From: Lotus japonicus
Lineage: Eukaryota; Streptophyta; Magnoliopsida; Fabales; Fabaceae
Assembly (NCBI RefSeq): GCF_012489685.1
Contig: NC_080043.1
Coordinates: 48,685,127-48,749,126 of the forward strand
Direction: 5' to 3'
Length of the DNA stretch: 64,000 nt
Under the pieces are notes generated by a model, which was not told the origin of the DNA, did no database searches, and worked only from the letters and a program-made list of their open reading frames with translations. Numbering within the stretch: the stretch's first letter is position 1; the number at the start of each line of letters is the position of its first letter. This document shows, piece by piece, positions 52,191 to 63,198 of the stretch. Made by a program: the position numbers and the translations under genes.

Positions 52191-54570
52191 GCTACTAACC
52201 TCCAACTATTTTACTGGAAATTTACCAGCAACATTTGCTGGGCTAACTAAACTGAAGCATGTGTAAGCTTCCTTCCTTTATTTTTCTGTAATTACACTGA
52301 ATTACATTTTCTATAAAGTAGTCTCATAAGTCATACCAAAGTAACGTTTCTCTGTTTCCTACTCCCTTATAATGCAGGAGACTTGGCGACAATCAATTCG
52401 CTGGATCTATTCCCAATTTCATTCAGAGCTGGATGAGTCTTGAGAGGCTGTGAGAACCTTTTCTTTCTTCATGTGAAATTTAAATCTTCAATTTTCCTAG
52501 TTGAATTTCACATCATTAGTTAGTTTATCCAAGTATGGTTTTTAACTGTGACAGGGTGATGCAAGGGAGTGGATTAAGCGGCCCAGTTCCTTATGGAATT
52601 TCATTTTTGAAAAACCTTACTGACTTGTGAGTAAAGTGTTTTTGTTTAATATTAATGGCTAATGTTTCAAAATTTAACTTTCTCTCTGATTGTCTTTCAC
52701 CGTGTTTGAAATGTGTTATGCAGGAGAATTAGTGACTTGAAAGGACCAGATTCTCAGTTTCCAGAACTTAATGAGTTAAAAAATTTGGAAACACTGTGAG
52801 TTAACTGCTTTTAGTAATAGAAACTATGAAAGGGGAGATATTAATGCCTTTCTGCTCTCACAAACTTACATATTGTCAAATTCTTTCCCTAGAGTATTGA
52901 GGAGTTGCAATCTTGTAGGAAAAGTTCCTGAATATCTTGGAAACATAGCTAATTTAAGATCATTGTAAGTGATGTTTTATTCCTTTTTAGTTCTGTCTTG
53001 ATATTTTCAGAATGTTGCATTATTTATGCATACTTAAAACCATTTATAATCGTTGCATTTTTGTTCTCATGTGTTTATAAGAGCATCAATTTACTTCTTT
53101 TGTTCATCACAATAAAGGGACTAAATATGCTTACATTGGATTTCTGAAACTAGTTTTTCACTCTTTAATAATTAATACCTATTTTGCACACAACTGTTTT
53201 TTTCAGAGACCTCAGCTTTAACAAATTAAGTGGACAGATTCCAAACACCTTGGGTGATCTAGAGAACATGAATATACTGTAAGCACAATATTCTATGGTT
53301 TCCAATGTGATTTAAAATTTCACCAAAATGAGAACATATAATTGTAGTAGATAAATTTGTGATGTTATCAATTTTATTTGGTGGCTAAGATTCAATGGGG
53401 ATATAAAGTTTAGTTGCTTGTCGTAGATATTATAGAACTCATCAATAATTCTAGGAAATCATCAAATGAAGGATTATGAGTCACTAAAAGTGGTAACCAG
53501 CAATTTGTATCAGTCAAAGACTCAAGAAAATTGATTTGTCTTTCCATTCTTTCATACCCGAAGAAGTTTGAACTTCAAGTATGAACTTGGATGGCTAGCT
53601 AAACATCTATTACCGGTGTGATTATTTAAAGATGCCAGCTCAATCTAGATTGATTTAAATTGATCATGGCAAGGTTGATTTTTGTGAAAATTTATATTTC
53701 GATTTGGAACTCATCTGTACATCCATCAGTTATACTATTTTAATGTCTAGATCAATAAATATAAATATATACTTCTAAAAGTACTGTGAGAAATGATGTC
53801 CATGCCTTTGACAATGAAAAATTGAGAATGATTAAAAAAGGGGAGAAATCAGAGAAGAGAAACAGGAGATAGTGTTTTTTCATGTCATTAATATGGCGAA
53901 CTCAGTTAAGTCAATGAAATATTCTTAGGTGCCACTCAGTTAAGACATGATTAAGTTATATGGTAATAAGATTTAAGTTTCTTGTATTTTTCATTTTCAT
54001 AGTTCATCTATGATTGACGGGTTGTGTAAATTGACGTCTTTAAATTGTTTTACATAGATACTTAACTGGAAACCTTTTTACTGGAACACTTCCCAATTGG
54101 ATAGCTAGACCTGACTACACGTGAGTAATCCTTCAAATTCTACTTATATGATTTATTTGAGTTAAAATGTTTTATTTTGTGTTGTATACTATTACATAGT
54201 GGTTTTTCCCATCTTTAATTCTGAATCAAACGCATATACTGCACAGAGATCTCTCATATAACTACTTGAGCATTGAAAATCCAGAGCAGTTGACATGTCA
54301 ACAGGGAACTGTGTAAGAATCTGATAACTTTTTTTAAAGGAACAATTTTAAGAAGCTATCTGACTCTTTGGCAATTTACTATGTCCCTTAGGAACTTGTT
54401 TGCGTCATCTTTGCGGGGAAATAACACGTGAGTTTTATGCTGCTCACGCCGCATTAATTTTATCTACTTGTATAACTTATTACAATGTGATTATGCTGAC
54501 TTGTTGTGCCACCTCAATTATTTTATCAGGGGAAAGGTTTCATGTTTCGGAAATATTTACTGTCCTAAAA
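52191..54570 (+). CDS. Receptor gene exons 7-16, remaining LRRs and linker
   Basis: Six 72-nt LRR exons (52191-53278) continue the phase of exon 6 across the inserted elements, with cores such as NYFTGNLPATFAGLTKLK, NQFAGSIPNFIQSWMSLE and NKLSGQIPNTLGDLENMN. Then come 63-, 66-, 36- and 41-nt exons for the last repeat and the cysteine-containing linker (VSCFGNIYCPK) before the malectin-like domain. No stop or frameshift was found here. Confidence 0.85.
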
Positions 54571-55223
54571 GTAAGTTGATTTATCATGTATTTCCTACAA
54601 ACTGTTAAGATCTCGCTAGTGCTTTGAACATATTCCTTTTTATTTCTATTTTATTTTCTGGAGGTAGAAGTGAAAACGGGGGGATTTGCAGTAACAAGAT
54701 GATAGAATGAATAAAAGAAATATCGTATAATTATATAAATGAACATAATGTTGGAAAATTTACAGTGTGACGCAAACATTTTGGGATTACAATAGCCTGA
54801 AACAAAAATTACAATAGATCAGCATTTTGTGATTATGTGAAATGTACAATTTTATTTTAACTTGGGGTTTTATCTTAACTTTGATCATGTGAAATGTACA
54901 ACTTTTGTACTGACCTTATTGTAATATGAGATGCGAGAATTTTCGTGATATGTAATCATGGAGAAATTATATAGAAACATCTACTTCCAAGACTCTGTTT
55001 CATATAGGAGTACATGGTAATTTTGCTCAAGGTTTTTTTGTTCTTCTTCTTAAAGAGTGTAGATATTGTAACCAATTATATTTCCAGTTGTCTTTCATGA
55101 ATGAAGGTGCTGCTAATCTTCGCTCTCCTGCATACAAGAGGATGAAAAAATAATACTTGTATGGAATTTTCTAATGCGATCATCTTATTGGGCTTGTTTC
55201 CTTGTACTGGCTTTCCACTTCAG

Positions 55224-56170
55224 GTTTGTACTCTCTCCATATAAATTGTGGTGGCAAGATGATAACTTCTAATGGAAGCGTGACGTTTGATGATGATTCA
55301 CATGAAGCCGGACCTGCAACATTTTACCAGACTAAATCAAATTGGGCAGTTAGCACCACTGGTCACTTCTTTGATAGCGGCCTCATGGATTACTATACCT
55401 GGTCTAATTCAACTAAGCTTGCTATGGATGATGGTGAACTGTATATGGATGCTCGTGTCTCTCCTCTTTCCCTCATGTATTATGGATTTTGCCTGGGAAA
55501 TGGAAAGTACACAGTAAATCTCCATTTTGCAGAGATAATGTTCACGGATGACCAAACATATTCCAGCCTTGGAAGGCGTGTGTTTTGACATTTATATTCA
55601 GGTGCATGATATCATCATTTTATCTTTTTTCGACCACTTGTTTGATATTGAACAAATGCCTTTTCAGTTTTTACAATCATGAATAATTTGGTCTTGGATT
55701 GAAGAATTGCAGAGAAACTTGGTGCTGAAGGATTTCGATATTGCAGAAGCAGCAGGAGGAGTTGGTAAGGCAGTCATTAAAAAGTTCACTGCCATCGTGA
55801 CTAATAATACCTTGGAGATCCGCTTTCATTGGGCTGGGAAAGGGACAACTGCTATCCCATTTGGATCAGTCTATGGTCCTCTTGTATCAGCTATTTCTGT
55901 TGATTCTGGTTAGTTCTACTTTTCTGTGGTTCTATCTCTCATGTCATCATAATCAATATAGTCATTTGACCTAATATATATGAAAATCACTTATGTTATA
56001 TCATGATCAAGCAGAATTTACACCCCCAGTGGAAAGTGGAACTGGTATGCGGCGCATGCCAGTGCGGTCTATTGTTTTAGCTGTAGCTGCTGGAGCATTT
56101 GCTATCATCACGGTATTTGGTATAGCTTGGTGGAGAGGATGTCTAAGACAGAAAGATTCACAAGAAATAG
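55224..56170 (+). pseudogene. Receptor gene exons 17-19, malectin-like domain and transmembrane segment, with frameshift
   Basis: Exon 17 (55224-55601) codes for the start of the malectin-like domain: LHINCGGK, FYQTKSNWAVSTTGHF, and YTVNLHFAEIMFTDDQ. The frame then meets TGA at 55586-55588 because the run at 55583-55586 has four T; the downstream sequence resumes the family pattern in another frame. Exon 18 (55713-55908, LVLKDFDIAEAAGGVGKAV) and exon 19 (56015-56170, juxtamembrane and transmembrane) are otherwise intact. The next expected exon, which starts the kinase part, is absent. Confidence 0.8.
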
Positions 56171-57302
56171 GTAAGAATTAAGTAGCTACTATAATTATCA
56201 TTATTACCAACATTTTTTGACATATTGGGATTTCACAACGACGAAATGTTAATTTACAGGAGAATATAAATCAGTCAAGGTTTGGGAATTCTCTTTAAAT
56301 GCATAGTATGATTATTTGTACGACTCAAATCTTGAAAGATAAATACTGAAAAAGAATTTATTTTGGTAAAAATGTTTGTGTAATGTAAATACCTTTTAAG
56401 GACACTAGTTACTTGATGATATGGTTAACATAATTATAATATTGTCTTGTACTGTAAATTAGTAACTAATTATGCTTTGTTGCTTGAATGATAGTATGAT
56501 ACTCAAGAAGAATGATAGTAACCAAATATCATGTTTTTGGTGATTAAAACTAAAAATCATCTGGATGAGTTACTTGTCATATGTATTTCTATCAGTGTTT
56601 TGTCTGGAAGTATATATTGATTGAACAAATTTGCATGCTCATATTGGGATAAAACTGGTACCAATAATGAGAGAATTTTAAAATTAATTATCGAAAGATA
56701 GGATTATTAAGTGATGTACCCAGAGTTGGTGCATATTGATATTGATGCAAAAATTATTTGAGTGGTCCAAGGATTCTCCTACAACGTCATTCACTGGCCA
56801 AAGTCCACTATTCTTAGCTGCAGGGCTTAATATAGCATACAGACCCTCTTACAACTTGTACCAAACTTCTAACTGACTATACCAATAACCTTTAACAAAC
56901 TTATAACTATGAAGTTCCTCCAAAATCATCCCCCTAAGATATTTATATATTTCTCATCACAAGGGAAACAAAGCCCTTTTTCTTCTTCTCTCATTTTACA
57001 AACCCTAAGGGTTTCATTTTACTACTTTTATCTGTAAGCAAGTTATTGAAACCACTTTGTTGTCAAGCTCTTAGTTAGAATATTACGTAGCTTGTTTGTC
57101 TAAGGAACATAGGTCATTGTGATCAATCCATTATCCAACTTTTTGTCTAATCTAAGCACGATGATATCAGTGGGGGAGAAACTTTAGTCACTGTTATTAT
57201 TGCCCTATGCAGTTTACAAGTGAACATGTCAACATGCATTCCAATTTTCTGTAGGCTCCTTTTATCTAGTCCATCGGGCTTACTTACTTCAGCCCAATTT
57301 AC
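56171..57302 (+). other. Sequence after the last receptor exon, no kinase exon seen
   Basis: After the donor GTAAGAAT the next few hundred bases contain an acceptor-like TTTACAG (about 56253-56259), but the following frame (GEYKSVKVWEF then stop) does not match a kinase. The rest is AT-rich, with no recognisable coding sequence. Confidence 0.5.
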
Positions 57303-58390
57303 ATTGTCCTTAGGGATGGCAATGGGTCGGGTAGGGTGCGGGTTTTGGAAAACCCAAACCCAAACCCGAAATCAAAAACCCGCACCCGCACCCGAACCCG
57401 AAATGGGTGGTGAACTTAAACCCACACCCGAACCCATTGGGTTTCGGGTTCACCCGACCCGTACCCACACCCGCACACGACCTCAAACAAACAGCTGAAC
57501 CCGGAAACCTGACCCGAAGAATAAAACCCGACCCGGTTGCAACCCGGTCTAACCTTGAATAACATTACTTTCTTAACAAATTTCATTGCTTTTTAGTTTT
57601 TACAATCAAAATCAGAAAAAACACATTGTATGTAAATTCATTAGGCTGACAATTATTCTCCACCATTTTTTTGAAGAGCATGATGACCCTTAGCAAGTGC
57701 CTCAATCATAGTATTATAAGCAATTAAAAAGACAACAACAGTCTTAATCTTCTCAATTACAAAATTCATGGGTCCTTAAGCTTCTCAATTACATTTGAAA
57801 ACCACAAGTAAAATAAAAGTGAGATAAACTCAACAATTCAAAGTCTTCAACATCAAGCATAAATCCAACACAAGGAAAAACTCAAAGCATACAATTAAAA
57901 CAACAATCTTCAACAACACCCTCTTCCAAATTAAAACAACAGTTCTCAATAGCTCAATCCAATTATCTAAAGTCCACAATCTTCAACATCAACTTGTTAT
58001 ATTCACGTTAAGCAGCTCATTAGTAATTTTTCTTAAAGCAACATTGAAACAAGTTATTGTAATCAAAGTTAACAATAATACTAACCGTGTTATGCATTAA
58101 AGCATAGATGCAGTAGCTATTAATCATCAAAACGGTAACTCAAACCATCTATTATTTCAGCTGTAATAAGAAGTCAAAATTAAATAAAACATCGAAGCTT
58201 AACATTAATAACATATTCAAAGCAAATGAAGAATAAAATACCTTCGTCATCGGACTCCATTTCATTTAATACCGTAGCATATTCTTGTGCAACACTAGAA
58301 TTCAAATTCCCTACAAATATCTCACATAGAGTACCAAAGAATGATTAGTTGACAATATATAAACATAATTTGAAATTAAATGATATTGAA

Positions 58391-60507
58391 TTAAAATTTT
58401 AAAATTTTACCATCACTCTCATTAGACCATAGCCAACTCCTAGCACACATCGAAGCCTCTACAGTAGTCCAATGAAGTCGACTTCGATGAGGGCTCAATA
58501 TTCGACCACTAGTGCTGAATGCCGATTCTGAAGCTACTGAAGAGATAGGAATAGCTAACACATCTCTTGCAATTGTTTGAAGTGTTGGGTAAAGTCCTCC
58601 ATTTGCCTTCCACCAATTTAAAATATCAAAATCAGGTGGTGCCTTCTTTAAGACTTTCTCACCAAAATAATGATCTAACTCAGATTTAGTATTTGTAGAG
58701 CTAGCTTCTTCCTCCCTCTCAACATACGATTCCCATTCTTCCTCCAAAGGGTCATCATGAACAACATTAGTATCAATCAATGGAGAGCTTTCAATAGAAT
58801 TGTTTTTGCTTTGATAATCAGAGAGCAAATCATAACACAAATCTTGGATTCTTTTCACTTGTGCAACTGAGTTGTTAGCATACAACTTTGCAAAATAGAA
58901 CCGAAGCACTACCAACTTGTTCCTAGGATCCAGAACTGTAGCAACTCCCATGACATCATGTATCACACTCCAATAACTTTCAAATTTTTCCATCATCCTA
59001 TTTGCCATCTCCTTAATCAATGTATTAGAGGAGCTCTGCCATCTAATTATTTCCAACTTAATCTTACAAATCTTGGGAAAATAAAGATTGGCAGTTGGAT
59101 ATTTGGTACCAGAAACCAACTCAGTTATATCATTAAACAATCCTAAACACCCACAAACATCCTTTGCAAATTGCCATTGTGAATTACTTGGCAAACAAGT
59201 GTATAGCTTTTCACGTTGAGCTAGCCGAACAAATACATCCTTGTATGGTATGGCAGACTCAAGCATCTTAAATGTTGAGTTCCACCTAGTTGGAACATCA
59301 TTTACTAAGCCTCTAGTACAATTAATTTTCAATTGTCTAGCTGTTTCTTCAAATTTTTCGTGCCTTTTTGGGGTACCATTCCAATACCCCACACTCTCCC
59401 GAATCTTTTCTACACCATCCTTCACCACTTGTAGGCCTTCTTTAACAATTAAGTTTAAGATATGCGCAGAACAACGCATATGCAATAAAGACCCATCCTT
59501 TATCAAAGACTCCAACTGCAACTTATTCCTAACAAGGTCAATCATTTTATCATTTGCAGCACAATTGTCTAAAGTGATTGTAGACAATTTTGAGTCAATG
59601 TTCCAGTCCATCAAACATTCAACAAGTACTTGACAAAGTCTTTCACTCGTGTGAGGGGCTGGAACATAAATGAACCTAAAATAACAAGGAACATAAATAA
59701 CTAACTTACATTTAAAAATTTTATCATACAAAAACAGCTAGTAGGATAAAAGAAATTTAAACTTTATTTCCTCAAAATTCGACTTTGTAAAGTCCAAGTG
59801 CCATCAATGTAGTGAACTGTGACCGCCATGTAACCCTTTTTTTGGTTGCTTGCAGTCCACATGTCTGTGGTAATGGCCACTCTTCCTTCATGAGTGTCTA
59901 ACATCTTCATAGTACATTGCCTCTCAATATCATAGATTTTCAAAATCTCCTTCTTGATAGTGTTTCGACTAGGAACTAGAAACAATGGTTGGAGAGAACC
60001 TAATATTCTCCTAAAACCAATATGATCCACTATTGATAGTGGATAATCATGCATGACAATTGCATTTTCAATCAACTTCTTTGTTTTCTCTGCATCATAA
60101 TTTCCAAAGCCTATCTCTTGCTTGCCTTGGATGGCTTTAGGCATGATGAATGTTTGCCCTTTGTTATGGCCTCTCGTCTTAATCAACTTCTGAATACACC
60201 TATTTGCATGACCACGCAAGTGAGTTGTTCCATACGTTGAATTGCCACTAAGATGTTTCTTGCACCACTTGCATACTGCCTTTACTTCCCCATTCACTTT
60301 AACCTTATCAAAATCATTCCATACCTCACTTTTTGGCTTCTTTGTTGGAGGTTGTGTTGAATCTGCAGCATCTTGCCCATCATGAGTTGAATCATTTAGT
60401 GACAGACCTTCAGGTGTAGGATTAGAAGATCCTTCCGGACTTGGTTCATACATGCTTTCTTGTGTAGGATTAGAAGTTCCTTCCGGAGTTGTGTTCACTT
60501 GATCCAT
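58391..60507 (-). CDS. hAT transposase, two parts separated by a probable 95-bp intron
   Basis: The product cuts and pastes the element. Part one (60507-59771; the frame is open from 60561, but ATG at 60505-60507 gives MDQVNTTPEG) has a BED zinc finger with the pattern CX2C...HX3H (VCKWCKKHL...THLRGH), which binds the terminal repeats. Part two (59675-58391) has catalytic-core motifs TLDNCAANDKMI, MRCSAHILNLIV and PTRWNST. At the C-terminus is the hAT dimerisation domain (FDILNWWKANG...SVASESAFSTSGRIL). The parts are in different frames. Joining 59771 to 59675 restores the family spacing and uses a TTTTAG acceptor, but the donor reads GA instead of GT. That is either a mutated splice site or an indel. 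The length would be about 673 residues, normal for the family. Confidence 0.85.
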
Positions 60508-62219
60508 TTTCCGTATAACATCAATAACAAAATCAGAAAAAGTAAACAACAATGTTTGCAAAGAGAATACTCACTAATGGTTAAACATGGATTTCCAAAT
60601 TTGTAATTAATCTTCTTGAATCCTAATTTCATGCTAGTATCTTGCTGACATGCTCCTTCAAAGTTCAAACAGAATAAGCTATTTCTTAATGGCTTACTTA
60701 CAAGAGAGCAGAATGAAGACCATGTGTGAATGCACACCACAGACAACTGAATATCAATATATATATATATATATGTTAATCTAATCATGAATGAACAGAT
60801 TTTAATTTCACTATTTGATGTATATACAATGAATCTGACCAAAGTAACGTAAGATACAAAGCTAATTAATACAAATCCAACAATTTGTGATGTTTTATGA
60901 AAGTAATAGACATTCCTTACTGACATATTTATCTAGTAAAACTGTAAAAGGTCCATGGCATTATTCAAGCACTGCCAACACATAAGTTAATCTATGTTTA
61001 TCAAGCCGATACATTTTGGAACTGAAATTGTTAGCACAAGTAGCAATATAAGAAGGGAATTTCTACTAGTTATGCAAGTAACAACACTTGAAAACGTTCA
61101 AAAAAAAAAACAACACTTGAAGTTGATCCAAATTCAATATAGTCTCTTCTTAGGTTCAAGTTGTACTAGACTAGTGGAAGAAGCGGGTAAGCATCTAAAA
61201 ATTCCTGAAGTGCAGTCAAAATTTTCTATACCTTGCAACTACATTTTAAACAGTGAAAAGCATAACAAACAACCAAGGCAAGCTTCAGGCTCCTTTGGAA
61301 AAAAGAATATCAATTTGATATTTTTCTCAGAGAACAGCTCAATAAACTGATAAAAACTCAGAACCAAGATAGACCCTTTAAACTTTCCAGCTAATACAAG
61401 TATACAACACATTCAAAGATCTTGTAATGGGAAGTTGGTAATTGTTTAAGTTTTTAACCTCTCAGTCTCAATCTTCCTAGGCTCTTAAATGCTCAAACCT
61501 CAGGTTCATAAAGCAATAAACCAGGTAAATGCACAAATAATTGCTCCAGACACCTCCAAATTTGAATATATTTGTTTACCATACATCAGCCTTTCCTATC
61601 AATAACCAAACCATCAAGTATTAAGGCATTGGTGAAATGAAACAGTTACAGAGTATTTGATTAAACTGAACAAAAGATCAAGTACTTTAAACGTATTCTA
61701 TTCTATTAATAACAGTAACTGAACTTTGCTATTTACTCTAAAACTAAAACATGAAAAGATAGTAAAAGATGAGCTGAGTTCCAAGGAAAATACCTGAAGA
61801 GTGAAGGACAAATGAATCCCAGAATAATTGGAAGCATGATCAAGCAATCTCAGCTCTTTAGTGGCAGAGGAAAGAAGAAGAGGATATGGTGGTTCAGTTG
61901 AAGGTGAATGTGAAGAAGGGTGGTTTGAAATTGAATGAATGCAGAATCAATCAAAGGTGGTTTCCAGAACCAACTGAAGATAAGCAATATTTCAAATTTG
62001 ATCATCAATTAGAAGCTATGAAATCAAATTAAATTAAAATAACCCCCTTTTCATCTCAGATATTAAAAAAATAAAAAGATGAATTGAAAATCAAACTCAA
62101 TCAACCACGGTCAGAGAAACAAAGCCATGGCCATTACTTGTGCATGGGGTCTGAGAAAAAATGCAGAGGTGACGCGCGGCTCCGTGGAGGCGTGGACGCT
62201 TGGACGGTGGCTTCGTGGA

Positions 62220-62360
62220 CGGAAGAAGGAGACGGAGCGGGCCTGGAAGAGGAGAACGACAGCTCCGTGGACGGAAGAAGGAGACGGAGCAAGAGTGGAA
62301 GAGGAGAATGGCAGCTCCGTGGGCGGAAGAAGGAAACGGAGCAGAACTGGAAGAGGAGAA
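62220..62360 (+). repeat. GC-rich minisatellite inside the hAT element
   Basis: About three imperfect units of roughly 57 bp contain CAGCTCCGTGGACGGAAGAAGG and GGAAGAGGAGAA. Plus-strand frames across it are arginine/glutamate-rich and unlikely to be genes. Confidence 0.65.
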
Positions 62361-62641
62361 GAAAGCCGTGATCTGAAAGTGGAGAAGAAAGTTGTGACCT
62401 CAAACCCTAATTCTATTCTAATAACATATATATACCTAAGGATATATCTGGAATTTCACTTATACAAACCGGGTTCGGGTGCGGGTTTAGCCAAACCAAA
62501 ACCCGAACCCGAAAACACTTTCAGCAATCGGGTAAAACCCGAACCCGAACCCGAACCCATTAACTCGGGTTTTCACCCAAAAAAATCGGGTCGGGTCGGG
62601 TGCCCATGGGTTCGGGCTTCTCTGCCATCCCTAATTGTCCT

Positions 62642-62939
62642 GTAGTACTGCTGTGCTTTTCTTCTTCTAGGCATGTGAGCCGTCAGATAATGCGTTCTTG
62701 GTCCGTATGTACTATTTGTCTCCTTTGTCCCATGAATCGCTGCTCCGTGTTGCTCCTGACTCCTCTGCCTTCGGGATCTGTGTTTTCTTGTTGCATGTGC
62801 TCCCCCACGACTATTACTAAATAGGTAAGGTGGTTTTTACCTTAAATGAACCTGTTGAGATATATGAGCTCGGGTTGGGCTCGTGATACTTTAACTGAAA
62901 GGCATGTCCCCTGATCCGACCAGTTGGGAGGGCACACAA
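62642..62939 (+). other. Host flank between hAT element and the next LTR
   Basis: No coding region or known motif is visible. The sequence continues the flank left of 57303, so before the hAT insertion the two were contiguous. Confidence 0.5.
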
Positions 62940-63165
62940 TGTTACGGTTGATAGTGGTTAGACAGTTAAGAAGTTGTTAAATAGCTTGTTGAGTTTGTTA
63001 GAGTCGGTTATGAGTTTGTTAGTTTGTTACGTTTGTTGAATAACAACAGTGTATATAAGCTGTGAAAAGCCATTGTAATATTCATGATTGCAGATGAATA
63101 AACTTCTTCTTCTATTCTCTCTGATTCTCTCTCTGTTCTTCCCTCTTTCTACCCTAATCCTAACA
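62940..63165 (+). repeat. 5' LTR of the right-edge Ty3/gypsy element
   Basis: The ends TGTTA...TAACA match those of the intron-6 element, but the body differs. A TATA box (TATATAA, 63052-63058) and an AATAAA (63097-63102) are in order for an LTR promoter and polyadenylation signal. Confidence 0.75.
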
Positions 63166-63180
63166 TTGGTATCTAGAGCC
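63166..63180 (+). other. Primer-binding site, tRNA-Met-like
   Basis: TTGGTATCTAGAGCC directly follows the LTR. It is the tRNA-Met complement with one substitution (TCTAGAGCC for TCAGAGCC-type sequence), close to the PBS of the intron-6 relative, which also carries an irregularity. Confidence 0.6.
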
Positions 63181-63198
63181 TACGATTCTCGGAACGCC

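Larger units (their letters stand above)
57311..62633 (-). mobile_element. hAT superfamily DNA transposon, nearly complete
   Basis: The element is 5,323 bp with perfect 11-bp terminal inverted repeats TAGGGATGGCA (57311-57321 and 62623-62633) and a perfect 8-bp target duplication ATTGTCCT (57303-57310 and 62634-62641). Both subterminal regions (57345-57530 and 62466-62620) are packed with CCCGAACCCG-type motifs, likely transposase binding sites. The minus-strand transposase lies at 58391-60507. The rest is noncoding, with a minisatellite at 62220-62360. Perfect ends suggest recent insertion. Confidence 0.92.

Noticed and set aside
57220..57498. 92-codon ORF at the left hAT end
   Set aside because: It spans the host/transposon junction and the CCCGAACCCG array; the repeat translation gives a false P/T-rich protein.
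62084..62645. Arginine/glutamate-rich plus-strand ORFs
   Set aside because: They are overlapping frames over a minisatellite and the subterminal arrays of the hAT element.
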